From: Actinoallomurus iriomotensis
GTDB lineage: Bacteria; Actinomycetota; Actinomycetes; Streptosporangiales; Streptosporangiaceae
Direction of reading: 5' to 3'
Length of the DNA: 64,000 nt
Assembly: GCF_030269445.1 (NCBI RefSeq)
Contig: NZ_BSTJ01000009.1
Coordinates: forward strand, 434,001-498,000
In this document: one piece after another, positions 1-11,192 of the stretch
Position numbering within the stretch: the stretch's first letter is position 1
How the letters are laid out: every line of letters starts with the position of its first letter
The notes under the pieces: generated by a model
Told to the model about the DNA's origin: nothing
The model's database searches: none
The model's input: only the letters and a program-made list of their open reading frames with translations
Program-made: the position numbers and the translations under genes

Positions 1-752
1 GGAATCGAGTAGAGCAGGGAGAACGTCGAGATCAGCGCGAGGTTCGGCTGACCGCCCTCGGTGTAGAAGTTGTTGAGCGTGACCGCCGCCGGCTGCTTCT
101 CCGGCGTCCGGTACAGCAGGAACGGCATGAGGAAGTTGCCCCATACGTTGACCATCGCCCACACGGCGATCGTCGCGAGGCCCGGCCGGACGTTCGGCAG
201 CACCACGTGACCCAGCACCTGGAAGGAGTTCGCCCCGAACACCCGCGCCGACTCCTCGTACGACTTGGGCATCGTGTCCATGAAGTCCTTGAGGATGAAG
301 ATCGCCGCGGGCAGCAGGCCGCCGGTCATGACCAGGATGACGCCGATGTCCTTGTCCAGCAGGTGCAGCTTGAACATCAGCTGGAAGATCGGCACCATCG
401 CGGACGTCCCGGTGATCACCGAGGACAGCAGCAGGAGCAGATAGAGGATCCCGTCGCGGCCCGGGACGCGCACGCGGCTCAGCGCGTACGCCGCGAGCGC
501 CGCGGCCGCGACCGTGATCAGCATCGTCCACAGCGACAGCACCGCCGAGTTGTACAGCGACGGCAGCGCGTTGGGGTCGTCGGTGAGGTGCTTGAAGTTG
601 CCCAGCGTGAAGTCCGGCCACGAGACGGACAGCGTCGGGTTCCGCGTGAACGGCGCGGTCACCAGCCACAGCATCGGCAGCGCGAAGAACGCCGTGACGA
701 GCGCCACGAACACGTAGAAGCCGATGCGCCGCACCACCTGGACGGGACTCAC
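1..752 (-). CDS. Carbohydrate ABC transporter permease, MalG-type (3' end beyond window)
   Basis: Inner-membrane permease of a sugar ABC importer. The reading frame starts with GTG at 752 and is still open at base 1, so about 250 residues are seen and the C-terminus is missing. Visible are a first membrane segment near residues 12-33, more hydrophobic segments, and the cytoplasmic coupling (EAA) loop, EESARVFGANSFQVLGHVVLP, which docks the ATPase. The start overlaps the stop of the upstream permease by 4 bases (GTGA), implying translational coupling. This gene is third in the order binding protein, MalF-type, MalG-type. No ATPase gene is visible; many actinomycete sugar importers share the MsiK ATPase encoded elsewhere. 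Substrate unknown. Confidence 0.93.
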   Translation of the reverse strand, partial: MSPVQVVRRIGFYVFVALVTAFFALPMLWLVTAPFTRNPTLSVSWPDFTLGNFKHLTDDPNALPSLYNSAVLSLWTMLITVAAAALAAYALSRVRVPGRDGILYLLLLLSSVITGTSAMVPIFQLMFKLHLLDKDIGVILVMTGGLLPAAIFILKDFMDTMPKSYEESARVFGANSFQVLGHVVLPNVRPGLATIAVWAMVNVWGNFLMPFLLYRTPEKQPAAVTLNNFYTEGGQPNLALISTFSLLYSI

Positions 753-1651
753 GCGCGCCTCCGCAGGATCCGGATGTAGGCGAGCGCCAGCAGCAGGTTG
801 ATCACCAGCATGATCAGGGAGATCGCGCTGGCGAAGCCCAGGCGTTCGCCCGGCAGGGCGGTCAGGTAGATGTAGACGGGCAGCACCGCCGAGGCGCCGT
901 GCGGCTCTCCCTTGGTGATCAGGTACGGCGTGAAGTCGTTGAACGTCCACAGGCTGATCAGCAGCGTGTTGGTCAGGATGTGCCCGCGGATGCCGGGCAG
1001 GACGACGTCGCGCAACTGCTGCCAGCCGCTCGCGCCGGCCAGCCGGGCGGACTCCAGCTGGCTCGGCGGCACGCTCGACAGCGCCGCCGTGAACAGCATC
1101 ATCGAGAACGCCGTGCCCCGCCAGACGTTGAAGACGATCAGCGACCCCATCGGGTGGTCGAACCACCAGTCGCGGCCGGGCGTGTGCAGGATCGCGTTGA
1201 GCGTGCCGCCCTGGTCCTTGAGGAACGCGATCCACAGCCAGGCGACCACGACGCCGGGCAGGATCCAGGCGAGCAGCACGAGCGTCTCGACGAGGGCGCG
1301 GGCCCAGCGCCGCGCCGAGCGCAACGTCCAGGCGAGGAGAAAGCCGAGGACGTTCTGCCCGATGATCGCCGAGCCGAGGACGAACAGCAGCGTACGGCCG
1401 AGGGCGTCGCGGAAGTCCTTGTCCCCGAGCGCGTGCGTGTAGTTCGCGGTGCCGACGACCTTCGGGTGCGCGGCCTGGACGCCGGTGAGCCGGTAGTCGG
1501 TCAGCCCGAGGTACAGCGTCCACAGCGCCGGCAGGATCAGGAAGACCGTGACGAGCAGCAGCGCGGGCACCACGAAGGCCAGCCCCTGCCGCCGGTCGCC
1601 GCCGCCCGGCACGTCGCCGGCGAGCGAACGCTGAGCCGTCTGGTGCGCCAT
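749..1651 (-). CDS. Carbohydrate ABC transporter permease, MalF-type
   Basis: 300-residue integral membrane protein, the first of the two permeases of this sugar importer. About six hydrophobic segments are visible, the first near residues 24-45. The conserved EAA loop lies in the second half (ESARLAGASGWQQLRDVVLP). The ATG at 1651 shares one base with the TGA stop of the binding-protein gene (TGATG arrangement), and the TGA overlaps the next permease start, so all three genes are read as one coupled operon. The length is normal for the MalF/UgpA group lacking the large periplasmic insertion of enteric MalF. The substrate cannot be deduced. Confidence 0.95.
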   Translation of the reverse strand: MAHQTAQRSLAGDVPGGGDRRQGLAFVVPALLLVTVFLILPALWTLYLGLTDYRLTGVQAAHPKVVGTANYTHALGDKDFRDALGRTLLFVLGSAIIGQNVLGFLLAWTLRSARRWARALVETLVLLAWILPGVVVAWLWIAFLKDQGGTLNAILHTPGRDWWFDHPMGSLIVFNVWRGTAFSMMLFTAALSSVPPSQLESARLAGASGWQQLRDVVLPGIRGHILTNTLLISLWTFNDFTPYLITKGEPHGASAVLPVYIYLTALPGERLGFASAISLIMLVINLLLALAYIRILRRRA

Positions 1652-3027
1652 CAGCCCGTCGTCACGTGCCCGGCGCCGCCGACGGCCTGGGTCAGGTTCT
1701 GCTGGTACGTCTTGACCGCCTTGTCCACGCTGTCGCCCGCGACGACGTCACCGGTCGCCTTCTGCAGGGCCGTGGACACCTGCGGGTAGGCGGCGAGGCC
1801 GGGCCGTACGTCGGTGATCGGCAGCACCTTCGTGGAGATGAAGTTCAGCAGCGGGTCGCCGCCGAGCAGTTCGGCGTTGACGTCCTGGCGGGGGCTGATG
1901 CCGACCGCGGAGCGCTGGACCTCGTCCTTGACGGCGTCGTGGGAGCCCATGAAGCTCAGCAGGTCCCAGACCAGCGAGGCGTTCCTGGTGTGCGGGTTGA
2001 TCACCCAGCCGGAGCCGCCGGACATGCTGACCGCGTTCTGGGCGCGGATGCCCTTTCCGGGAGACTGCGCGGGGATCAGCGTGTAGCCGACGTCCTTGTC
2101 GCGGTCGGGCATGGGGTCGATGCCGCCCTTGGGGTTGACGACCGAGCGCCAGAAGTAGTCGCTTTCCAGCAGGATGCCGACCTTGTTCTTGGAGAACCGC
2201 TGGAACGACTCGTCACGACCCTGCGGGTTCTGCTGGAGCCGCGGGTCGCCGAGCCCGCTCGTGTACACCTGCCGGTACAGGTCGAGCACGCTCCTGATCG
2301 GCGCGGTGTCGCCCAGCCACCGGCCGTTCTCATAGATCTCGTGGCCGGTGCCCACGAGCAGGGGGAGCACGCCCTGCATCGTCGTCGCCTCGGTCATCGC
2401 GGTGCCCGCGTTGAGCTGGATCGGGGTGACGCCGTTCAGCGACTTGAGCTTGCGGCCGGCGGCGAGGATGTCGTCCCAGCTCTTCGGCTGCCAGTCGGCG
2501 GGCAGGCCCGCCTTGGCGAACAGCTGCTTGTTGTAGAAGACGACCCGGCCGTCGGTGCCGCTGGGCAGGCCGTACTTCTTGCCGTCGAAGGCCATGATGT
2601 TCTGCACGGGGCCGGGGATCTGCTGGAGGCCGTCCCAGCGGTCGACCTGCGCGCCCACCACCTCGTTGAGCGGTTTGACGTACCCGGCCTGGGCGAACTC
2701 CCCGACCCAGATGCCGTCGATGTTGATCAGGTCGGCGCCGCCGCCGGTCTTCAGGTCGAGCGCGGTCTTCTGCTTGTACGGGGCGTCGTCCACGCCGGTG
2801 CCCTCGAAGCGCACCGTGACCTTCTTGCCCTTGGCCTTCTCCATCGCGGTGAACTTGGGAATCACGTAGTCGGTGATCCATTCGGCGCCGCTGGAGTTCT
2901 TGCCGCCCTTGACGGAGTTGGCGCTGATCCGGATCGTGGTGCCGCCGCCACCGCTCGCGCCGCCGGAGCATCCCGACACCGCGAGACCGGTCGCCGCGAT
3001 CAGAGCCGCCATCCGCGTGATCTTCAT
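1651..3027 (-). CDS. Extracellular sugar-binding lipoprotein of ABC importer
   Basis: 458-residue solute-binding lipoprotein (bacterial extracellular binding protein family 1). The N-terminus is a lipoprotein signal, MKITRMAALIAATGLAVSGC, with the lipidated Cys at about residue 20, followed by a Gly/Ser-rich linker. The mature protein has the type I binding fold pattern, for example the stretch around residues 150-170 (KYGLPSGTDGRVVFYNKQLF). It delivers an oligosaccharide or sugar to the two permeases encoded directly downstream. A GGGAGG ribosome site precedes the ATG. No regulator lies next to the operon. Confidence 0.95.
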   Translation of the reverse strand: MKITRMAALIAATGLAVSGCSGGASGGGGTTIRISANSVKGGKNSSGAEWITDYVIPKFTAMEKAKGKKVTVRFEGTGVDDAPYKQKTALDLKTGGGADLINIDGIWVGEFAQAGYVKPLNEVVGAQVDRWDGLQQIPGPVQNIMAFDGKKYGLPSGTDGRVVFYNKQLFAKAGLPADWQPKSWDDILAAGRKLKSLNGVTPIQLNAGTAMTEATTMQGVLPLLVGTGHEIYENGRWLGDTAPIRSVLDLYRQVYTSGLGDPRLQQNPQGRDESFQRFSKNKVGILLESDYFWRSVVNPKGGIDPMPDRDKDVGYTLIPAQSPGKGIRAQNAVSMSGGSGWVINPHTRNASLVWDLLSFMGSHDAVKDEVQRSAVGISPRQDVNAELLGGDPLLNFISTKVLPITDVRPGLAAYPQVSTALQKATGDVVAGDSVDKAVKTYQQNLTQAVGGAGHVTTG

Positions 3028-3074
3028 GCCGCAGCCTCCCAGGAAGGCATTTGCACTAATACCGGCGTTGCCGA

Positions 3075-3099
3075 AACATTCCCACGATCACCAAATGTT
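3075..3099. promoter_or_regulatory. Possible operator in the divergent control region of the sugar importer
   Basis: An inverted repeat AACATT-N13-AATGTT lies in the 132-base gap between the importer operon and the divergent unknown gene. Its size suits a dimeric repressor, but six-base arms can arise by chance, and no matching regulator is encoded nearby. Confidence 0.25.
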
Positions 3100-3159
3100 C
3101 ACACCGGTACCGATGGTCACGATTCGAGATCATCCGCGCGATGGGACTAGATTGCCGGG

Positions 3160-4332
3160 ATGACTGAGGACGCCCCGCTCGAGGATCTGATCCGGGAAGG
3201 CCGTATCGGAACGTTCGCGCCCGCGCGGATCGGCGGCCACGATGTCCTGGTCGAGACCGACCCGATCGGGACGAGCGTCTACCAGATCCGGGGCGAGCGC
3301 GTGCTCACGCTGCGCGGCAACAAGGGGTATCGCGAAGAGATCGTCGCCGCGCTGCTGGACGCCGTGGACGACCTCGCCGACGCCGACGACCTCGGCTCGA
3401 TCGTGCGGCTGCGCCCGATCGAGGTGCCGGGATTCGCGCTCGACCGGGCCGCCCTGCTCGGCCCCGGGCACACCGCCTTCTTCAAGGACAAGCCTTTGGC
3501 GGACCGTGGCATGCAGGTGATCCCGGTGCACCGTTCCGAGGCCGTCGACGGTGAGGAGTACGCGACCTTCTGGCCGGGCGTCATCGGCAGGAACCTGGGC
3601 ATCCGGCAACTCGACTGGACCCGCGAGCCGTCGCCGCGGGCCGACGTACGGCGCCTGGACGATGGCGAGGGCGGGCTGTACCGGCGCAAGGGCAGCCGCA
3701 GGAGCCCCAAAGCCGGAACGGTGACGGCGAAGACGGTCCTGAAGCACGACCTCCCCGGCCTGCTGGACGGCGTCCGACTGTCCGCGATGGACGTGCGCGG
3801 CCACGACCTGCGGCTGCACCGCGAATGGGACCGGCTGCGCGGCACGCTTCACCTCCCGGGCGGCTCCGAGGTCGTCGACGTGGACATCCCCCGGCTCTCG
3901 GCCCTGGCCGTCTTCGGCCCGCTGTTCGCCGGCGCCGACTTCGACGCGGCCGCGCTGGCGGCGGCGTCGGCGTCGCCGCCGGAGGACATGCTGGAGATGC
4001 GGGTGAACGACGAGGGGCGCCGACGGTACGACAACGAGGCCCACCCCGCCTCACTGGAGGAGTGCCTGGAGTGGCTGCGGGCGCTGTGCCCCCACGACGG
4101 CAACTTCCTGGTCTTCGTCGGCAGATCGGGCGGTTGTGTCCAGATGATGTGGCAGTCGAAGCCCGAGTCGCAGGAGCCGCGGCTCTGGCTGGAGACCCCC
4201 GAGCTTGAACACGGCCGCTCGCGTGGCCGTCACGTCACCCTCGACGAGGCAGAGCAGATGATCACGGTCCTCGCTCGCGAGGACCGCGTCGCCGTGGACG
4301 ACCTCGGCGATCTCGAACACGTCCCGTTCTAG
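3160..4332 (+). CDS. Unknown two-part cytoplasmic protein
   Basis: 390 residues with no signal peptide and no membrane segment. I do not recognise the family. The first ~110 residues look like a compact alpha/beta unit. A basic, Ser/Gly-rich stretch near residues 175-195 separates it from the rest. The last ~115 residues, beginning around EDMLEMRVNDEGRRRYD, look like a small domain of the kind seen in some Imm1 or SMI1-like immunity proteins, but this is a weak impression and no toxin gene is nearby. It is divergent from the sugar importer and converges on the phosphatase gene, sharing a CTAG double stop at 4329-4332. Confidence 0.8.
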   Translation: MTEDAPLEDLIREGRIGTFAPARIGGHDVLVETDPIGTSVYQIRGERVLTLRGNKGYREEIVAALLDAVDDLADADDLGSIVRLRPIEVPGFALDRAALLGPGHTAFFKDKPLADRGMQVIPVHRSEAVDGEEYATFWPGVIGRNLGIRQLDWTREPSPRADVRRLDDGEGGLYRRKGSRRSPKAGTVTAKTVLKHDLPGLLDGVRLSAMDVRGHDLRLHREWDRLRGTLHLPGGSEVVDVDIPRLSALAVFGPLFAGADFDAAALAAASASPPEDMLEMRVNDEGRRRYDNEAHPASLEECLEWLRALCPHDGNFLVFVGRSGGCVQMMWQSKPESQEPRLWLETPELEHGRSRGRHVTLDEAEQMITVLAREDRVAVDDLGDLEHVPF

Positions 4333-5402
4333 AGGGCGGGTTTGAGGGCGAGAACCGCCATGTCGTCCTGGCGCTGTCCGCCGGTCCAGCGTGTGACGCT
4401 GCGGGCCAGGGAGTCCACCAGCTCGCGCGGGGTGGAGGACCGGATCTGGGCGAGTCCGACAGCGGGGTCGTAGAAGGTCCCGTCCCGGTCACGGGCCTCG
4501 GTGATCCCGTCGGTCACCAGCAGCAGTATGGCGTCCGAAGGCCAGTCGACGATGTCCGGCCGGGCCGCGCCGTCCGCCGACGGCAGGTCCATGCCGAGGG
4601 GAAGACCGGGGTCGCTCGGCTCCAGCATGGCCACCTCGCCGGCCCGCAGGAGGTACGGAGCCGTGTGCCCCCGGCTGAGAAGCGATGCCTTGGTCGCGTC
4701 CGGCGCGATCTCGACGAGCAGGGCGGTGACGAAGTTCTCGGAATGATCGGCCTTGCTGGAGTCCGCCTCCAGGGTCACGGCGTTGTGCAGCCGATCCGCC
4801 AGCTCAGAGAGCGTCGCCGCCCTCCCGGCCTCGTGACGGAAGGCACCGATGACCTGGCAGACGGTGGACACCGCCGGAAGTCCCTTACCGCGGACGTCGC
4901 CGATGATCGCGCGGACCCCGAACGGCGTGGCCCGCACCGCGTACAGGTCCCCGCCGACCTGGGCCTCCGCCTGGGCCGCCTCATAGCGGGCGGCGATCTG
5001 CAGCGAACCCAACCGCGTCGGCGGATCGGGGAGCACGGCACGCTGGGCCGCCTCCGCGATGTCCTGGGTGACCGCCAGGTGCCGGCTCTGCCGGTCCATC
5101 AGCCACTTGGCCCACAGCCCGATCACGCCGACCAGCACCACGATCGCCAGATCGACGAGCAGCGCCGGCAGGGGGCGCCGCAGTTGAAGATCTACTCCGG
5201 CGACGACGACACCCACCACCGCGGCGGTGACGACGCTCGTCCGCCAGTGGAGCAGGATGCTGGCGAGGAGTGGCGCGGACGCCAGGAACGGCAGGCCGAG
5301 ATAGGGTTCCGGCCCGAACAGATCGGCCGCCGCACCGCCCAGAACCATCAATACCGGCACACCGCGTAGGACCACGACCGGGTTGGCGCGGATTGGCTTC
5401 AT
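4329..5402 (-). CDS. Membrane-anchored SpoIIE/PP2C-type serine phosphatase
   Basis: About 357 residues. The N-terminal ~110 residues hold four closely packed hydrophobic segments, followed by a short linker and a SpoIIE-family PP2C domain with VGGDLYAV and IGDVRGKGLPA motifs carrying the metal-binding Asp residues, and a C-terminal GQRQDDMAVL motif. Such enzymes typically dephosphorylate anti-anti-sigma factors. The ATG at 5402 is chosen because a GGGGGGA ribosome site sits just upstream; an in-frame codon 30 bases further upstream lacks one. The RsbW-like gene at 8622-9065 could belong to the same partner-switching network, but that is only inferred from proximity. Confidence 0.9.
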   Translation of the reverse strand: MKPIRANPVVVLRGVPVLMVLGGAAADLFGPEPYLGLPFLASAPLLASILLHWRTSVVTAAVVGVVVAGVDLQLRRPLPALLVDLAIVVLVGVIGLWAKWLMDRQSRHLAVTQDIAEAAQRAVLPDPPTRLGSLQIAARYEAAQAEAQVGGDLYAVRATPFGVRAIIGDVRGKGLPAVSTVCQVIGAFRHEAGRAATLSELADRLHNAVTLEADSSKADHSENFVTALLVEIAPDATKASLLSRGHTAPYLLRAGEVAMLEPSDPGLPLGMDLPSADGAARPDIVDWPSDAILLLVTDGITEARDRDGTFYDPAVGLAQIRSSTPRELVDSLARSVTRWTGGQRQDDMAVLALKPAL

Positions 5403-5515
5403 GCATCCCCCCAGAGAGCCAACGGCTCGCAAAAGCCCTGGTAAGGCACCATACCCGCGCCTGGAAAGGCGGCAGCCGACCGTGACCCACCCTCCGGAGC
5501 CCCGCGGAAAGCGAA

Positions 5516-5542
5516 ACCGCCCCGGCCACGGGCCGGGGCGGT
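5516..5542 (-). terminator. Strong hairpin terminator after purL
   Basis: A perfect 12-base stem (ACCGCCCCGGCC with its complement) around a 3-base loop lies 14 bases past the purL stop. There is no long U-tract, which is usual in high-GC actinomycetes. Confidence 0.75.
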
Positions 5543-5556
5543 CTCTCGCGTAGAAC

Positions 5557-7827
<2,271 letters not shown>

Positions 7828-7891
7828 GAGCCCTCCTTCGTCGGGGAGGGTGACCACCTCGGCGTGTTTTCGATTCCCTCGCTTCGCTCGG

Positions 7892-8569
<678 letters not shown>

Positions 8570-8621
8570 GGGCACACTCCGATCAAGGTGATACGGGGAC
8601 GCCCATCAGTTTATCCGGGCC

Positions 8622-9065
8622 CTAGCCTGCGGTTTTCAGCAGTTCGGGGTGCGGGTGCCGCGCGTGGGACTCGTCCTGCCAGCTGAGACGCTTCTGGAGG
8701 TAGACGACCGTGCCGCTGTCGGGACGGCTGTCGAAGCTGACGTCGTCGACGAGCGCCTTCATGATCGTTATTCCGCGCCCGGACTCGGAGTCGGGGTGGA
8801 CGTTTTTCTCGGTTTCCCCCGTGAAACCCTGCCCCCGGTCGACGATCTTGAGCACGCACTCGCCGCCGTCGATTCCGGCGATCACTTCATAACGGGACGT
8901 CTCGTCCGCGTGCTGAACCACATTGGTGCACGCCTCCGAGATGGCGACGAGGATGTCGGCGACGCACGCCTCCGACACACCGAGTCCGCGCAGCGTGTCA
9001 CCCAGGATCCGCCTGATGACCGGCACGCTGAGGGTCTCACGCGGAAGGTCGAGTGAGAACTTCAT
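8622..9065 (-). CDS. RsbW-like anti-sigma-factor-type ATP-binding protein inside the purine operon
   Basis: A 147-residue GHKL (HATPase_c) protein of the serine-kinase anti-sigma type. The N-box EACTNVVQHA, the G1 box VDRGQGF and the G2 box SGRGITIMKALVDDV are all present. There is no sensor or membrane region. Family members bind a sigma factor or phosphorylate an anti-anti-sigma protein. No sigma or STAS partner gene is adjacent; the nearest possible partner is the SpoIIE-type phosphatase at 4329-5402. ATG 9065 matches the expected start of the domain; an in-frame GTG at 9161 would add 32 atypical residues. The gene sits between purS and purQ, so it is probably co-transcribed with them. Confidence 0.9.
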   Translation of the reverse strand: MKFSLDLPRETLSVPVIRRILGDTLRGLGVSEACVADILVAISEACTNVVQHADETSRYEVIAGIDGGECVLKIVDRGQGFTGETEKNVHPDSESGRGITIMKALVDDVSFDSRPDSGTVVYLQKRLSWQDESHARHPHPELLKTAG

Positions 9066-9202
9066 GTCTACCGGCCACCTCGTGTCGCTGTCCTTACCCC
9101 GTGACATGGGACTCGCCCCGTCTCCGTCGAAAATCTTCGAACGTTGGTAAGGCTTCCCCACGAGAAACTGCCGTAATCGCGTCCCCGACTATCTTTGGGC
9201 CA

Positions 9203-9445
9203 CTATTCCGCGCGGAGTTCGAACGTTTCGATGACGGGGTTGGCCAGAAGCGTCTCCGCCATCTTGCGGACACGTTCGGTGGCGGCCTCGTCCGCCGGCC
9301 CCTCCAACTCGATCTCGAACCGCTTGCCCTGCCGCACGCCGGTCACGCCTTCGAATCCCAGCCGGGGCAGCGCGCGCGCCACGGCCTGACCCTGGGAATC
9401 GAGAATTTCCGGCTTGAGCATCACCTCGACGACGAAGCGTGCCAC
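9203..9445 (-). CDS. purS: Phosphoribosylformylglycinamidine synthase subunit PurS
   Basis: 80-residue small subunit of FGAM synthase that bridges PurQ and PurL for ammonia transfer. The sequence begins VARFVVEVMLKPEILDSQGQ and contains the conserved GVRQGKRFEIELEG segment. The length is typical. GTG at 9445 follows a strong GGGAGGGG site. It is the first gene of the purS, RsbW-like, purQ, purL series. The operon promoter should lie in the 91 bases up to the divergent gene at 9537. Confidence 0.95.
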   Translation of the reverse strand: MARFVVEVMLKPEILDSQGQAVARALPRLGFEGVTGVRQGKRFEIELEGPADEAATERVRKMAETLLANPVIETFELRAE

Positions 9446-9536
9446 GACTGCCCCTCCCTGATCTGCGGATTTCGTACGGCACCGAAGCGTACGGCACGGC
9501 GCCTGGACCCCGTTACGTCGGTGTGAGGCGCTATAC

Positions 9537-11192
9537 ATGGATGGTTCACCACAATCCCCCCTGCCTCCGGAGTCACGGTTGATGCAGATCGATGAGCTGA
9601 CCGAACCGGAACGTCTTCTCTGGGAGGCGTTCCCGCGCGGCGAGCCGGTCGACCTGTCCGGCGGTGACCACGACTTCGACAGCACGAACGCCTGGGGGCC
9701 CGAGCGCACCGTCCGCGCCGAGGTGATCTCCTCCCTGCTCCTCGGAGCCCAGGAGGACGAGCCGGGACACGTCGCGGCGGTGCGCCTGACCGGAGCGCGC
9801 ATCACCGGCACGCTCAACCTCGGCCACGCCCACGTGACCGTCCCGCTCGCGCTGACCGCCTGCCAGCTCACGGACGCGCCGCACCTGTACTGGGCGCAGC
9901 TGCGCAGCGTCCACCTCATGCGCTGCCGGCTGCCGGGCCTGGTCGCCTCCGGGGCCCGCATCGACGGCCACCTGTGGCTGGAGGGCAGCCACATCTACGG
10001 CGGCGTCTGGCTGGACAGCTGCCGCATCACCGGCATCCTCAACCTCACCGCCGCGCACCTGTCCCACCCGACCGGCGACGCGCCGCTGCTCGCCGACCGG
10101 CTGGTCGTGGACAACAACGTCTACTGCGACCAGGGCTTCACCGTCGAGGGCGAGGTGCGCCTGCCGGGTGCGCAGGTCGGCGGCCAGCTGATCTTCCGCG
10201 GCGCGCGGCTGCGCAACCCCAAGGGCCAGGCGCTGTACGCGAGCCGGCTCTCCGTCGCGGCGAACGTCTTCTGCGACGGCGGGTTCTCCGCCGAGGGGGA
10301 GATCCGGCTGCGCGGCGGGCGGATCGGCGGCTACCTCTCCCTGGTCGGCGCGTCCATCAGCCACCCGGGCCGTACGGCGCTGAACTGCGACGACCTGAGC
10401 ATCGAGACCGACATCTACTGCTCGGACGGGTTCCGCGCCGAGGGAGCGGTCAGCCTGTCCGGCGCGCGGGTCGGCGGCCTGCTCAGCCTGCGCGGCGGCC
10501 GGATGAAGAACCCCGCCGGCGTCGCGCTCAGCCTCCAGCGGCTCCAGGCGGAGGAGGTGCTGCTGCGCCCGGCCGAGCCCATCGCCGGCACGGTCGACAT
10601 GCGGTACGCCCGCATCAAGCTGCTCCGCGACGACCCGCTGTCCTGGGCCCCGCGCTACACCCTCGATGGCCTCACGTACGACACGATCGACCCGCCGCTG
10701 ACCGCGGGCGAACGCCTGAAGTGGCTGGAGCGCGACGGCGACGGGTACGTGCCCCAGCCGTACGAGCGGCTCGCCGAGACCTACCGCACGCTCGGGCACG
10801 ACGGCGAGCGCCGGCTGGTGCTGCTCGCCAAGCAGCGCCGCCGCCGCTCCACCCAGACCGTGCCGCTGCGAGTGTGGGGGTACGTCCAGGACTGGACGGT
10901 CGGCTACGGCTACCGGCCGTTCCTGGCCGGCGCCTGGCTCGTGGCGCTCCTGGCGTTCGGGACAGTGATCTTCCAGCACCACCCGAAGATCACCGAACCG
11001 GGGCACAACACCGAGTTCAACCCGTTCCTGTACACGCTCGACCTGCTCCTGCCGGTCGGCTCGCTCGGGCAGGAGAGCGAGTTCGCGCCGCACGGCGTCT
11101 ACCTGTGGATCGCCGACGCGCTGGTGGCGGCGGGCTTCCTCCTCGGCCTGACCGTCGCGGCCGGCGCCACCCGGGTGCTGCGGCGCGACTAG
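9537..11192 (+). CDS. Pentapeptide-like repeat protein with C-terminal membrane anchor
   Basis: 551 residues. The central ~330 residues are built from degenerate repeats of the type VxLxGARIxGxLxL (for example VRLTGARITGTLNLGHA and IRLRGGRIGGYLSLVGA), suggesting a right-handed beta-helix. The last ~110 residues hold two hydrophobic segments. Actinomycete homologues are often labelled membrane-associated oxidoreductase, but I see no cofactor motif, so that label is doubtful. The ATG at 9537 has GAGG upstream. ATG 9582 (MQIDELTEPERLLWEAFP) also has GGAG upstream and may be the true start. It converges on the next gene with a CTAG shared stop. Confidence 0.85.
   Translation: MDGSPQSPLPPESRLMQIDELTEPERLLWEAFPRGEPVDLSGGDHDFDSTNAWGPERTVRAEVISSLLLGAQEDEPGHVAAVRLTGARITGTLNLGHAHVTVPLALTACQLTDAPHLYWAQLRSVHLMRCRLPGLVASGARIDGHLWLEGSHIYGGVWLDSCRITGILNLTAAHLSHPTGDAPLLADRLVVDNNVYCDQGFTVEGEVRLPGAQVGGQLIFRGARLRNPKGQALYASRLSVAANVFCDGGFSAEGEIRLRGGRIGGYLSLVGASISHPGRTALNCDDLSIETDIYCSDGFRAEGAVSLSGARVGGLLSLRGGRMKNPAGVALSLQRLQAEEVLLRPAEPIAGTVDMRYARIKLLRDDPLSWAPRYTLDGLTYDTIDPPLTAGERLKWLERDGDGYVPQPYERLAETYRTLGHDGERRLVLLAKQRRRRSTQTVPLRVWGYVQDWTVGYGYRPFLAGAWLVALLAFGTVIFQHHPKITEPGHNTEFNPFLYTLDLLLPVGSLGQESEFAPHGVYLWIADALVAAGFLLGLTVAAGATRVLRRD

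Noticed and set aside
1666-3150. Long plus-strand open frame opposite the sugar-binding lipoprotein gene
   Set aside because: The minus-strand protein has a clear signal, family pattern and operon context; the plus frame has none.
3160-4332. Reading this gene as an immunity protein of a toxin system
   Set aside because: The resemblance is slight and no toxin or secretion gene is adjacent.
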